Assembly (NCBI RefSeq): GCF_001039355.2 | Contig: NW_019774736.1 | Location: forward strand, 496,001-560,000 | Length of the DNA stretch: 64,000 nt | Direction of reading: 5' to 3' | Source: Lingula anatina | Taxonomy: Eukaryota > Brachiopoda > Lingulata > Lingulida > Lingulidae | Part shown: positions 1-14,500 of the stretch, in pieces | Numbering within the stretch: the first letter of the stretch is position 1 | Layout: each line of letters begins with the position of its first letter | Position numbers and translations under genes: made by a program | Notes under the pieces: model-generated | The model's database searches: none | What the model saw: the letters and a program-made list of their open reading frames with translations, nothing else | Told to the model about the DNA's origin: nothing

Positions 1-469
1 AGTAAATAACAAAATAAAATTTCCTGAGTGTTGTACATTTTGATGCAGGTTCATTTCCAGCAAAGGATGAAATTTCAAGGTTCTCAAGTTGGGCCTAACA
101 TCCCTCTTTTCGCCTCCACTGATTGACTTTTATTGGTAAAAGCAGGAAATTAAGAACTTCATGGAGGTCTGGAGATGCTCAACACTGTCCATCCACAAAT
201 GTAAGTCATAGACTCTTCTAGATGTCACATCAAACATATTTTCCAACATAATTCAAAAATTGATATCATCTATTCTTTTAAGAGGAGATATATTAATACT
301 GGATTCTGCTTCAGAATCACTAAAGTGAACAAAAGGTGTAAGGCTGATATGAAGTTAGCATCCTCTTAACGGTAAATCAACAAAGGTGAAATGAGCTGTG
401 TATTTGCCTACTGAAATCTCAATTCAGAATCTATCAACAAAGGGATGCTAATGGAATGGCTTTGTTTAC

Positions 470-525
470 CTCCTGGAGGTGGCTTTCATTTCCCCACAAA
501 TTTATTTCTCTGTGATATTTGTCAG
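470..525 (-). CDS. Candidate exon following 931-1015
   Basis: Minus strand: acceptor ctatag, 56 nt, donor gag|gtaaac. It joins in phase to the exon at 931-1015 and reads ADKYHREINLWGNESHLQE. The acceptor's pyrimidine tract is weak. The product is unknown and the call rests on phase agreement alone. Confidence 0.2.
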
Positions 526-930
526 CTATAGATCTTACAAGGTGGGAAATCACATGTGATATCCTGCCGGAGTTGATTCAATATCTATATATACATGTAA
601 GCTTAAAATATGTGCTCAGTACCTGACCACATCACATCCTATTACAACCATGTCATTAATCATAAGACAATAATACCAAGATCTCACATATGATAAGCTA
701 TGATGACCCATTACCACTACCTGACAGTCTTAGCCTAATGACTTTCCATCACTGTCCACAAAATACTGGAGTACAAGTGACCATTACTTATATGTATGTT
801 TCACGGGTCATCCAAGGTCCAACATAATTACAATTAGCATAAGTATAATCCCATGGGATTAGTTGTGCTGTGGACAACCCAAGCAAAGACTATATTACTT
901 CTCAGTGTAAGAATGATGACACATACTTAC

Positions 931-1015
931 CTGAATCACATACAAAATTATCTAGCTGCTCACAAGGGCAGGCCGCTGCTATATGACTCCACTGTAGCTG
1001 TGGCCAGGATAAATT
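931..1015 (-). CDS. Candidate internal exon, cysteine-containing, unidentified
   Basis: Minus strand: acceptor ccctccag, 85 nt, perfect donor CAG|GTAAGT. Only one frame is open, in phase 0 and out phase 1, containing NLSWPQLQW and ACPCEQLDNFVCDS. Its phase fits the next candidate exon at 470-525. I first read it as the start of an LDL-receptor class A repeat, but the following exon does not support that. Confidence 0.3.
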
Positions 1016-4000
1016 CTGGAGGGAAAAGGAAAAAAAGATAAACTGAGATCAAACGGTGCTTACAGTAAGGACGCAATACATGTAGAATAGGGCCTCTCTG
1101 GGTACTGAGATCAAATTAGTTGCTTTGAGCTCCAAGATAAACACCTTTGTTTGGCCATTTGCTTAGTGCCTTAGTTTGGCGCTACAGCACCAGCTATTGG
1201 TCCAACAGAAGAGAGCCTAGATAAACACAGATCAAATTCCCATTAAAAGCTATTAGTCCTCCAATACAGGACCAAAGTTGTGACAGAGGAACAATGACAA
1301 AAATCAATAAAGGGGACTATTATATCTCAATCTGCTTCATTAGCATAGAGGCCTAATGCCCCGCCCCAGGAGTTTCCCCCCTGACCCTGCTATAGTCCTC
1401 AATGAGCAATTAGTTCCAAGCTTTACCTACTGCTGAGTGGGCTTTTAATACCTGGTTTCACCTTTTCCCGCCTTGTCACACCTGTACAAAATTACCACCA
1501 ACAACGATGGCATCAGGTGAAAATCACACACTTTCGTGTGACTGACAATTATATTTCAAAGTGTTAACATTCACAAACTGGTCCTTTTACATAAAAGCAT
1601 ACAGTTACTAGGACATGTTCATGTGATGAAGCAGAAATATCTAAATCTTTATGAAAATGATGGTTCATTTTTTCTTTAGGTTGACCGCTAAGGTAGCAAT
1701 AGCTTTAAAATCATTAAAATCTTGCCTTTGCTCAACAACTTTAAGCTGTTTCCGATTATCTGATTTATTTCCCACAAACCAGTTGAGGGAAATTAATCTT
1801 CCTCATTCAATAAAAAAGAAAAAGACGGTATCCTTTTGATGATAACTGTAAACCACAAATCAAATAATATACCTCATTTTCAAATTTCATCAATATAACA
1901 GTATTAAACCTGAAATCAATTGTTTTAAATTAAATCTCAAAAAAACTGCTGTCAAATTAATCACAGGAAAACTAAAGAACATTTCCTTAAACTCCAGTTT
2001 CTCCATGTACCTGATTCTCTTCAAATCTTCTTTAACTGAACAGGAGTCTTTGCTCTGATTTAAGCGCCCTTTGCCACTGCATCCGTTAACAGATTTGGCA
2101 AACATTTCACTTTCACATGCATAAGAGTGTCTGCAAAGTTATCATAACATTGATGCTCTATAAAAGGTTCACTTTTCTCTCTCAAAAGTACTGCATTCAA
2201 TAGAGATGTTGACTTAATTCAGGTAAATATGACACAATGCAAACATATCTTTCTGTGCATTGATCAAATACGAAATAGCGGGTCCTATTTAGAGGGGACA
2301 TCCATCAAATATTTAACACTTTTTAACCTATGTCACTGTTAGCATTTTGGTTTGCAATAAATGTCAATCTGCCATTAAAACTGACATTAAGAATAGTAAA
2401 CACAGCTTAATTCACTCACATTTCCCTTCTGAATCCAATAACTTTTTATTGAATAATCCAAAGAGCTTGCAAAATGTAAGTTCCTATGTTAATATTCCAG
2501 GCACTGTTGTGTTTAAAACAATAGGATGAATAATTGATGTATCTCCACTATATCCTCATCATTCACGCACACCTAGGAGTAGCTTCCGTATTTGAATGTA
2601 GAAATCAATCCCTGCCCTGTCTGTTTGACGGCAATTTCAATACTGTACAATCTACCACGGCTGCTACTTCTCACGACTGACTCCAAACTGCACAAAGCTT
2701 AGTATATCTGTGACAAACATTTGGCTAAGTATCTCACAACACCTGGAATAACCTTCCATCACATAGTTATGACAGTTTTCTTTCCTGAATCATGATCCTA
2801 CCTCTCACACAATAAAAATATATCTATTTGGGGCCCTTCACCTGCATAAAAAGTCTTTAACCATGTAGAAGGGCTCTGTATTGTTTTAACAGGGCCAGAA
2901 ACATGAAAATATGGCCTTGAGGTACCATCCTAATTACCAGGTGAAGAGAATAGTCAAATTAGACCTTATATGGAAATGTCAAAATGTCACAAGCATAACA
3001 TGACCCAGAGATGATTTATGATTGGACAAAGAAAGCATATCAATTTATATATCACTTCAAAGACAAATTACTAGTATGGCTGGCTCTGCATGAATAATAT
3101 ACACATAAATTGGTATTGTTATTCGAAAGCCTAGTATACCTATGCATGTGAAATTACTGCCCTTACAGTCTGAAGACCTAACCCCATAGCTTACCTGAAT
3201 GCTTTTGCACACTGCAGTTTTTAAACAACTCAATTTTCTTGTCACCAACACAACAGAAATTAGAAGCCTTTTTTTACTTACAACAGCTGAAGTTTGTTCC
3301 GTAAGGAATTGTAATCTCCAATATGTGTTTTTTTAGCCTAAGGCTATAAATTTTCTTCTAATCATTGTCATCATGGGCTGTGCACAGTGCAGTATCATCG
3401 GTATTGTTCCTAACAATTATGTTGCATTTGCCCAATCCAATTTAACCATACTGCATTATTCTGGTCCATGTAACACAAAAGGCTGCCACCAAAAACTGCC
3501 ATCATATCATAAGCTCAGCCACTTTTATCTTTATTTTGTTACAGGAACCAAGTATCATAATGCAATATTTACCAAAAAAATCTTCACACAAGACTTCAGT
3601 AATTGCAACACGTAAGGAATGTTTTCATAAAACCTTTCACATAGCAGGGTATAAACTAAAATGAATGAACACCTTGAGAAAAAAGACACGCCAATAAATA
3701 TTAATGAAAAGAAAAAGCTTTTCATGATCCTATATAAGTCTCTGAAAGAAATAGTTGTGTTGCACACTTAAAGCAAAGCTCAAACGTGAGCAAATCTGAT
3801 TTCTCACCTTTACTAACAGGTAGCACATTTCAATCCAACTCACACTTAATTCCCATTAGCATTCAACTTGTTTGTCGGTTTCAAGAACAAATTACAAACA
3901 GCGTGGAGCACAAAATGATTTTTAAACACCAAATTCCTGTGAAGCAGCGGATAAATGACTTTCATTAATTTTCAAGGGATGCAATTTTATTGTAAGGTGC

Positions 4001-6124
4001 ATTAAATGCTCCTGGTGTGGTAGAATTACAAAGCCAATCAATAACCTGCAGCTTACTTAGTACAATTCTATCGAGGGGCACCCATGTACATGGACCTGAT
4101 TTCAATAAGTGTGCAAACACTGCCTATCTAAATCTGCCTGTTGATCAATGTAGTGAGGGTAACCCTTGGCCTTACGTGCCAACTTGACAATCACACTGAA
4201 ACATTTGTCTATGTAGCAGCTGGTGGCACAGGAATGACATTCTAATAAAGCAAAAATTATCATCGTTGTTGTAGGTGGGTCATATGGCTTGAGATTTAAG
4301 TGCTATAAATTGACCAGAACCAATTTTGTTATAAAATCATACATTTAAAAAATGCTTTTGTTGTTAGGTTTTTTATTCTATTCCAACTTTTGACAAAAAA
4401 ATCCAAAATTGAACAAACACACTTCAATAATCACATTAAAATATGTGAAGAACCTTTACAACTGCTGTATAATCCAAATCATATATAAATCTTTCTATAA
4501 CACAGTTAATATTTATACAAATGTAATTCTTTTTTGAATGGTTCACCTGCACATGATTTCCATCTATCTAATAGGAAAATTCACAGTAACTTAACTGACA
4601 AGCACAGGAGAAAAAACAGTTTATTAAAGTACCCTATGAATATTCTTCAAAATTTCATAATAAATTTTCACAATATGTTCTTTAGTTCTTTGTAAAGAAA
4701 TCAACTCTGTGTTTTCTTTCCTTATCCACTGCCATGAATGAAAGACAGCAGTCAAACACAAACAACAAGCCATTCAATTAGTGTCTGACTGTCACTACAC
4801 TGATGCCCCATGGCTTGGTATCTCTATTAGCAGTAAGAAGATAGCATTAACAATAACCTATACACAAGCCACCCACCTCTCCTATCCTTTCTTCTCCTCT
4901 CCTAATGTCTAAAACTAGAAGAAAAAACTTCCTTGCCTTCTCTGCCAGTTGACATCTATATCTATTTTATGCTATGGACCCAGAAATTAAGTCTGGCAGT
5001 ACATTTAATATTTGCATAATGACACTATTCTCATCAAACTTTTCAATTAATCAGATCAAATGACAGTTCTGATGGATGTCAGCGTGCCAATCCAACTCTT
5101 TCTGTTGTGAAAGGAGGCGTCTATCTTCTCCAATTTCTGAACAATCTGTTCCGTGTCTGATGGAACAATTTCAACACTTTAAAAGTTTAAATTCTGTGCA
5201 CGATTTTTTTTTTGCTCATCTCCTGACTATGTCACTCTACTAATGATGCTAAGATAAGATGTTGTACAAGACATGCCATGCCTACCTGCAACTCTACTAA
5301 GATATGGATCTCTCCTGTGAGGCTACAACAATGCAGCAGTCAAGCACAGCTAAAACTCATCTACTGACAAGTACAGCACCACGGAATGCTGAACTGATGG
5401 CCCACGCTTAAAGGCAGTAATCAACTACAACTGTCTCTTGCCCCAGAAGCACATGAACCTCCTGCTCCCTGCTGTAGTGGGAAATTCAAAACAAATAATA
5501 TTGTGACTACGTCTGGTGTATAGATGTTTATTTTTCCTTTTCTCATTGGGAAATTTCCCCCTAAAAATGTTCCAGTTGCCTTGAAACAGGTTTTCTAAAC
5601 TTGAACCAATTTATTCAGGTTAGAATATAACCCAAAGCAGCCAAATGTAAAATTGAGCAATTGAAGTTGTTGCAGGTTGGAGTCACACTGAACCGTAAAT
5701 ATCTTTTAAATGGTTAACAGAAATGCATTTGCAAGTCATGAGGATAAAAAGTAGCAGCAGATTTTTTATGTAACTTTTAAAAAATAATTTTCAATCAGTT
5801 AAAACAGAGCTCTCAGCCAATTTGGTTTATTCTTCAGCACCACACACACTGCACTGATTATCACATTTATATACAACTAAAGTAGATTTTGAAAACTTTT
5901 CAAACATTTAGATACATGTTTTAAAGTGTGAATGTCTTTATAAACTGTGAACATCTTTATAACAGAAACTAAAACTGAATTGCTGCATTGTCATTAGTAT
6001 CATCACAATCAATTGCATTCAATTTGCAGAACTAAAAAAGTTCTGGTTTTAACACATAACTGGATTGCAACAGTGACGTTGCAGGAAGCAACTACCTTTT
6101 GTAAATGTCAATCTCATAAACATG
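1016..6124. other. Unassigned DNA, no supported gene
   Basis: AT-rich, no conserved coding sequence seen on either strand. Several isolated donor-like sites (for example near 3194 and 5290, minus strand) lack convincing exons. Confidence 0.5.
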
Positions 6125-6308
6125 AAAAAAATACAGGAAATGCCATTTTCCCAACAGAAAGTCAATATTCTCTCAGTTATCTATTCAGGATCAACCTAAA
6201 CAGGTAATCAAATAGNAAAAAAAATACAGGAAACGCCATTTTCCCACCAGAAAGTCAATATTCTCTCAGTTATCTATTCAGGATCAACCTAAACAGGTAA
6301 TCAAATAG
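6125..6308. repeat. 91-bp duplication across a single N: assembly join
   Basis: 6125-6215 and 6217-6308 are nearly identical (a few substitutions and one extra A) and abut at the only N seen, at 6216. This is what scaffolding or gap closing leaves when two overlapping ends are not merged. Confidence 0.8.
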
Positions 6309-9300
6309 GTAGACTAGTATGCCTAATTACATTTGCTTGACCAAGAGATAACCTGGTGTTTTTCTAACTAATTTTTTTCTATAATGATTTTTCTGCGTCA
6401 CTGAACAGTCAACAGAACTGAACGCTGCTGCAATAATTAAGTGGGTCTCAACCTGGCTGGCATCTGATTGAATTAGCCATGCTCTTCTTGTGTGTCAATG
6501 CAGATCTCTGTGTAGAAATAACTTGTGGAGCTCTAGTGTTAAGCTAGACCTTAAAAGCTAGTACTCAAGCTTTGCCTGGTCAGTATCAGAATAAAAAGTG
6601 AAATGAAATTTAATGTAGTTAAAAGAAAGAAATTTAAAAAGAAAGGAAGGAAGGAAGGGAGGAAGAAAAGAATAAATAAACAACTTTAAATCTGTAACTA
6701 CACAACTTTTTTGGGGATTAAAGCATGGGACTTATTGTTCTCTCCCAGAAAGGCTAATGATGAATTTCATGGTTGAAGTAAACAACAATAATTCACTGCC
6801 AATATTGCATCACCTCACGGAACTTTCACATAAGGGTTTCCTTTGGATGGTATTTAAAGCATCTTCAATGTTCTTCCTACACCTTTGTGTCATTTTTGAA
6901 AACAACCACCATGAAAGTTCTTAACCCATTCCTAGACAACTAACTCACAGGATCCATGGTCCATTTCCTGGAAGGAGGCTCCTTTACAGATAAATCAATC
7001 AACCTTTCAGGGAATTCAAAAGCCAAGAAAAAAGCTTTGGTGCAGCACGTAGTTCGTAGGCAAGTTGATAGCATTTAACCCAGCATTTAGATTCCTGCGA
7101 TTAACATTTGACTGTGGTTTGCATTTCAATAATTTCAAGCTTACTTAAAATTAAGAGCATCACCAATTGCATGTACTTCCATTTTTTCAAAAATTTTTAC
7201 CTCCTCCACAGTAATATTGATAAAATGCGTACAACTGTAAACACAAGCACTCACCGCTGTAACTTTTTGCAAACGTACTGTGCATGACAATGTTGGTTAT
7301 GGGTGTGCCACCTGCACGGCACAGTTCCTTAACTTAAACTATGTGACACTGAATGGTCCCTTGACCACTAAGTTATCATCCTAATGATTGGGGTGTGTCC
7401 AAATGGGTGACCACGGCAGATGCCACAAACTTAAAATAGAGTTATTACCATAAAATGTGTAAAAATTGAATGAATCTAAATGGCTTTTCACAAGCAAAGC
7501 AAGCATCAGGATCAATTGATTTTTTATACATCTCATATTCATTAGCCTTATCACTTATAGTAAAAAAAGAGAGAGACAGAGAAAAACCAGTTTGATAACT
7601 TGTTCAACTTAACAATGTCTATCCTGTAAAAATCAATATGTGAGTATTAGAACTGGACAATCAAAAAGTAAACATTTATGACATAACTTTACCATAATGT
7701 TCACTACATGAAAACATTAGTATATATATCCCTATTCTTTATCTAAATGCATTGCTTTTTTTCACAAAAGACTGTGATAAGGATATAATATTTAATCAAT
7801 AACTCCCATCCAAATTCATTTCCAGAGGAATCCCCTAATCAAATTACCCAGATTTAGCCAAAAAAAAAAAAAAGAGTAGGACTAGTAGGAGGCTAACCAT
7901 GACAAAGTTCTCTCCAGGACGGCACTTGCTGATACTATCTGCCTTCCTCCCTAACCTGTCTACTTCTGTATGTTTCAGTAGTTAAGACTTCTGTATTCCA
8001 TCATACCAAGATTGATTAAAAGGAAGTAACCTAGCCTAGGATATCTAACCCAACAAACTGAGATGAATCAAGTGTTTCATGTTTTAATTTAACAAAAAAA
8101 GTACATGTGTGTCCTTAAGACCAATCCCCAGTAAAAAAGTATTTAAGACTTCTTTAATGAAAAATAGTTCAACTTCAAAGCTAGTGATATGTTTTGTACA
8201 TGAACTTACAACAGTGTTAACTGTCAAACTTTAGTCCTTTATACTCATCCAGTAGCAGCACAGTACTTTTAATTTACTTCAGACATTTTATCATATTCTA
8301 CGCCAAATTTACAAGAATCTATTAGAAATATATCCATTCAATATTGCCTATTAAAAATTGTCTAATTTTATATGAACAAAGTTTTAACTGATAATGTATG
8401 TGAATATTCAAAAATAATATCAATCAAGACAAAAGGGTGGGGTAATTCTAGGGACAAACTCTTCCATTCAAAAGTATGACAATATTAAAAAAAAATCTTT
8501 TTCTCTTGATGGTCATGTATTTGTCAATCCACCTTTTCATTCATTCCAAGCAAAATTAAAAATACATTTACATGATCAACTTTTGAATTTCCTTAAGTAA
8601 GAGCCAAATCCATTGCCATCTTTCACCATTTCAAACCTCTGAGCATGTTCTTGAATTAGAAAAATCAAGAACTGCCAATTAATGTGTGAATTAAAACAAT
8701 ATTTGGATTCTAAATGAAATACTGAAATATTGAAAAGTGACCCAATACAGGGTTCTAGCCCTGAACGACTACAAGTTAAAAAAAAACAAAAACATCAAGC
8801 GTAGTCCACTAAGGTAAACCCCAATTCAATCTGCATATTCATATAGAATATTTCTTAAATACATTCTACTGAAAATAATTTTTTAAATTGTGCATTTATA
8901 TTTCATTCAAATCCTACCTTCACTACTTGTTAGATTAACCACTTATCAGTTACGTTGGTTGATCCTCAAGACTTGTTCTTCTTTTTTATCACAAATAGTA
9001 ACCAAAATAAAATGCCACGACTGCAGATGAGAACTTTACTGAGGATGTGAGTACAGTTGATGATCGGAAGCCAAGTTTTTGGGAATGATACCAAAATTCC
9101 TCTTTGTGTCACATTTAGAAGTGCTGATTGAAGTTTCTATCCTAATTCCTATCACTTCTTAGTGGTTACTTGTATGTACTGAAATTCTGCATAAGATATC
9201 ACCATACTGTGGCTCAATCAATGAAACAAAACATCTTTTATATATATGAAGTACTTCATTCTCGTTTCCCAGTCTCCTTGGAACTGTAAGCCAAGAATGT

Positions 9301-11523
9301 TCCGCTGGCCCTTGCAGCTGGGGCTGACAAGATAATCAGGATTTAAGACATCTTCCGCTCACAACCACAAAATTTATGAAGCCGCACTATGGAGATTTAA
9401 CCTCACATTTCTATGACCACCTATGGTCCTTCGTATGATGCACATTTATTTATGACTTTATTTTTATAAGTTAAACCAGAACTGGAACATATTTGAAATA
9501 TCTGTTATGAAAGTTGAATTTAGAAGCTCATAAAGATGTCATAATATGGCAGACCCTGCCAGTCAATTTATGTCACATCTTACTACAGCAGACAATGGAA
9601 AAGCAATGAAAAGCAATTTGGGAGACATAAAAGCTAATAATTCTGTTGTAATTTCCTGAAAGAGATCTGTCAGATTCTATTGCCATGGTGACAACTGTTT
9701 CATATTAACAAAATATAGTGAAACCAAAATTGTTGCATAAAATTGGCTATTTTTCATTATTTCTAAATATAAATGTCCCATACATCTGAAAAAAAAAAAC
9801 TCATTGTTAATGACTAGCCAATATGTGAAAAATATCACCAATTATTCACTAAAATCATAAACTGACACAATGCACAATATCAACCAATTTCAAAATTTGG
9901 AGCCTGACACATACTAAAATCTAAATTCTTTCACGAACTTGCTAGTATGTGCCGTGAGTCGTGGAGCCGTCATGTGCTCATGTGGCCAACTTGAACCTAA
10001 CATGATTAGGGCGGGAGTGCTACAACCTGACACCACCATCACAACTTACCCTGATGATCCTTCCTCCTGTGATACCTTGATACACATATATCACCACAAA
10101 AAACACTTTGACAGGTCTGTCATTGTTACCAAACACTTCAATTAACATATGCCTTAATATCTTGGCAAAACTAGATGTTTATGGTTGTATCTGTGGGGTT
10201 AAGCTGTGTTTCCAATTTTAAGCATTTTCTACAAATATTTGTCTATCAACTTTCTTCATCTTCATTCATCAATCCACTTTAATAACACTGCAGACAACAG
10301 ATCTACCCAATTTGTGAACTATAATACTGACAATACTATGTAAATTAAATTTCTACAACATTTAAAGATAGCTCAAATTCTTAAATCTAATCTAATGTTG
10401 CCGATTAAAATACATCTGAAAACTTTCTGAATCATGAAAACATCTCAATAAGTATAAAGCTGAAGAAAAAAATTAACATCTTTGCTTTTGAGGTAAGACC
10501 ATGAGGGTGCAACTCAGCAGTCAAACTGACTCCTGAAAGCCTGTCTATCATATGCATAATTCAATACAACAGTTAATTCAGGTTCTGAGGTAAGCTCAAT
10601 CATCAGGGTGCAAATGTCACATATTCTCATAAACCACAGTATTATATCCTGCACCCATATATATGCTCAAATGTCACAACATGGTGAAGGCAGGTACCAC
10701 ACAATGCATTTGTCAGCCAGCAGATGAATGGACTGGTTTCAAATGAAATAAAGAAAATACGACTCCAACAACTCCATTATTTTCTATTCTTCATCATTTC
10801 CTAACAAACAGAGACAGAGCAAGCCCAACTGATTACTCACAGTCATTGTATCACGTCCTCAATTATAAATGATCCCCAGCTATTTTTGGAAGTTTTTTAA
10901 TTGAAAAAAGAAGAAAAAATATCAATCTGTAAGCTAGATATTTAAATATGCAAAGAGTATGTGCCTTAGAGAAAGAGAGACTTAATTCAGCATTAATCCT
11001 GCATAACCTGCCAACCACCTGACAAATGGAATTATTAACCCTTATTGATTGTTTCCCCTAAACTTAATGTCCTAGTTACTTACATTATGCCACTTTAATA
11101 AGCTGCTAATAGAAATCAATTAAGTCGAAAGATGTTAATTACAGGGGTAAGGATTAATGTGTTTATGTACTTTGAGTAAATTGTATTCTTGAAAAAAAAT
11201 ACACATAATGAAACAATGAAGGGGGCTGTGAATGGATTATAAAGCCAGGTTAATGTCTGCCAACAAAAGTGCTGAGCTGCTAGTATGACACAAAGAAAAA
11301 TACTGGCACTGTATTTTATTCAGTAAACTTAATCTATTGCATCAAATAAATTTCATGATTTAATAAGTTCTTATAAGTTTAATAAGTTCATGATAACTAA
11401 ATATGGCATGACTTAAAATGGCTAAATTACTATTGGTTTTGACCTGAAAAGAAGCTTCAAGCTAATAAAAAGTATTAAAATTATTTAAATGTGTTAAAAG
11501 TTTACAGTTTTATGTAGTAGAAT

Positions 11524-11565
<42 letters not shown>

Positions 11566-12409
11566 TAGCAGTTTTCTACAAAATTAGAGGGAATATCAAA
11601 GGTAACTAAAACTGATACAAATGATACTACATATTTACTCTCTTTGGAAAGAAAGTAATAGATACATACTAACTAGGAATAAAAACTTTTTATGATAATG
11701 GCTTCTTATGTTTTTTTAAAAAAAGTTACTCCCCACTGTGTAGGTTCCACAAGAATATGATACATGTTGCAGGAAATGGAAATTTGTCTGATAATGAATG
11801 AAATTGCATGTAAAAGACTGAAATGCTTGTTTAAAAAAATTGGTCAATCATTGGAAAACATAAAAATAGGTTATTCATCACACAGCATGCAGGTCTAAGT
11901 TATTGAAATAAAGTGGCAATTATGAATTGTCAACTTTTCTGTGAAAATCACACAAATTAAAGATAGATCCAAGAGAAAAATGTAAATGAATGTAAAAACA
12001 AATGGAATAATAGGACTTAAAATCACTGGTAGTCTATTTGAGCTTTATGTACATTGTAGCATATACTATAATTTTCTTCTCAAACAAAAACAATGCAGGT
12101 TTCTTTATTATCAATATAAATATCAGTATGTAGTCAAAATAGATATAGTGCTTCACTAAATCTCATCTTTTTGCTGAAAAACTATTTTAACATCTGACAA
12201 GTATCAAGCAAAGTGTCCATACCTGTCATTTTCCTTATTGTTCATTTTCCTTATTCCTTATTGCCAAATGAAGATTTTAAAGTTACTAGTCCCATCCATG
12301 TTACGTACAGTAAAAAATAATAAGCTGATAACATAATACAGATAAAGTTTTTAGTAGAAAAAATGGTAACTTGTATGTGGCTAGTAAAAACTTAATACAC
12401 AGCAGTTAC
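6309..12409. other. Unassigned DNA, no supported gene
   Basis: AT-rich with short homopolymers and the A33 tract. One weak minus-strand exon candidate at 7255-7311. The stretch may be intron of a gene whose exons appear at 12.4 and 1 kb, but nothing links them. Confidence 0.45.
11526..11558 (+). repeat. A33 tract
   Basis: Uninterrupted poly-A. No retrotransposon body is recognisable before it. Confidence 0.95.
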
Positions 12410-12501
12410 CTTATTCTTCCAAATAAATCCTTGAAAGCAAGCAATCCTTTCTTAGGTTGAAGCAATGTTATGGGCTCTGCTGGTACATTCCATTTGTTAT
12501 C
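12410..12501 (-). CDS. Candidate internal exon of an unidentified gene
   Basis: Minus strand: acceptor tttttttgtag, a 92-nt exon, donor ag|gtaact. Only one frame is open. It enters in phase 0, leaves in phase 2, and reads DNKWNVPAEP then TLLQPKKGLL then FKDLFGRI. The sequence looks like real protein and both splice sites are good, but I do not recognise the family. I could not link it to a neighbouring exon. Confidence 0.35.
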
Positions 12502-12777
12502 CTACAAAAAAATGACTATAAATTATATCAAGCTTTGAAAAATATGGAAATAAAATTGTGTCAATCTTGTTGCAGTAAGACTTCATCCCAATCCAGGCCT
12601 CATGTCACACTGCACAGAGGACAATGCTCTAGTGGTCCCCACACTTAGTGAAGTATGCTTGCCATCCCTGAATTACAGTGTATAGTTACCTGGTGCTGGC
12701 AGGATCACCAGATACCTATGCTGTAATACCTTGTTCGGCTTTTTCCACAAAACAAGGTCACAAAGAGCATCCATCAC

Positions 12778-12946
12778 CTGTGTCACCAGATCCCATACCA
12801 ATGTCATGGATTGTAATTATTTGTTTTTCACCATTGACTGTGGCAGTGAAATCACATTTGACGACATAGTTTCCAGTCATTACACTACCATCATCATTTT
12901 GGTTTCCAATTCCACAGCAGGTGGGACAAAAACATTCACAAAACAT
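12778..12946 (-). CDS. Candidate cysteine-rich exon or decayed coding fragment
   Basis: The minus-strand frame starts MFCECFCPTCCGIGN and continues with TGNYVVKCDF and TIHDIGMGSGD. The codon make-up looks coding. A possible acceptor (gtag) directly precedes it and donors near its end are all phase 1, but the pyrimidine tract is poor. Its phases do not join the exon at 12410-12501, so it may be a pseudogene piece. Confidence 0.22.
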
Positions 12947-13946
12947 CTACTTTGTTCTTGTTTAGGGTTGAAAATCAGAATGCAGGTTTCTTTAAAAGTT
13001 TCTCACAGAAAAGTAATATTTGTATGCAGCAAATAGTTTTTTTAACCTTTGTAACGATAAGAGCAGATGCATATTGAAAACCCTTCTCAGTGACAATAAA
13101 TAATGAATACAGATGGATGCCATTATTGAAATATTTATCATTTTAAGCTACCCTTTGTGTCTCATATGAAAGAGTAAAGCAGCACAGCATTCAACAAAAT
13201 TGATCTGATGAAAAGTTTATGCACTTCACATCACTGAAAACACATGGTTTGTAAATGGGATGTATATTACAAAAATAAATGCAAATAGAATATATGCATA
13301 CTAGTGTAAGGAAAATGCCTGCATTTGTTTTCACAACTCACCTAATTTACAAGCTGTGATCACTTCCAATATGTATTGGACATTGTACTGTTTGATCTGT
13401 TGTCAGTCAAAAATGACTGATCATTGTGGGTGTAGGCAATACCCTATATTTAGACAAGAATGAAGATGCAAAAATAAACTAAGTGGAGACTGTCCAACCT
13501 ATGACACAGCAAATAGGTGTACTGATTCTGTTGATGTGCTGGACAGACATGCCCAATATTAGCCAAGCAATTCCCCCTGTTGTCAGTTATTAATTATTTT
13601 GTCCTTTTTGCAATATTCTATGACTTGTAATCGATGTGAGCAATTCTAATTCACATAAGTCATTTTATGTATGTAAAATGAATATGAACATGAATCATAC
13701 CAAATTAAACTTATTTTCTATCCAATGCCTTTTTAAAACACACACACACACACATACACTTTTTTGAGCTTACCTATAAAAAGTAGCATTAAAGCTATCT
13801 CAGTAAATAATGCAGAAAAAGCACATACTTCACTGCTGATGGCAGTGGAAAATTTAACTGTTATGTTGTGCTTTGATACCTGTGTATATACGTATTTTTT
13901 TTCTATGAATTAGTTTTAGTTTTAAAAACTTACATTAAGACACATC

Positions 13947-14136
13947 GTACTAGCTGGGTGGGTCAAACTCTGTGGATGCTTCTCACAAAAGTGCCATCGG
14001 TGGAATCAGCTTAATCAGCACACGATAGACAATTATCCCTAGCTGCTGGAGGAGGCATGTCAGACAATTAAGCTGACTCCACTGATTGCACTTTAGTGAG
14101 GATCCCCCAACAGAGTTGGACCAACCCAGCTAGTAC
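13947..14136. mobile_element. 190-bp inverted-repeat element
   Basis: The ends gtactagctgggtgggtc and its imperfect complement at 14117-14136 continue into arms of about 70-90 bp. The palindromic gtac at the ends hides the exact target duplication (TA is possible). Confidence 0.65.
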
Positions 14137-14500
14137 AATTTTTGAATCGGAATTCAGTCTTAGAAATGTAAAGCAAAGGGAGATTAATTTCAAACAAAAT
14201 TGTTTTTTAAATAATCACTGGCAGTTGCACTGAAAGTACAACAGCGCCATTTTTAAAAAAAGCTACAGAGGTACAGTCCAAATCATGACAAAAAGCCATC
14301 TACTTCTGAACATGTCTTCCATTAGTAACTATTAAAGATAATTGCCATTAAGTGCACCCTTTATGTAAATTAACTATAATAAAGGATGCACTGAAAGGTC
14401 ACAGTCAGATGTGACAGAACGGTCCTTCCAACTGAATTCAATTTCAAAATCATTTGAATAAAGAATAAAGTTGAGTTTCTTTCCAAGATATTTAATTTGG

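Noticed and set aside
5283-5319. Possible tiny minus-strand exon near 5.3 kb
   Set aside because: Two acceptor choices give two different open frames, and neither links to another exon.
11526-11558. Poly-A tracts as tails of LINE or SINE copies
   Set aside because: No element body, promoter boxes or target duplications could be seen beside the A33, A24 or A38 tracts.
12731-13036. 101-codon plus-strand open frame
   Set aside because: Overlaps the better minus-strand candidate at 12778-12946 and has poorer protein texture.
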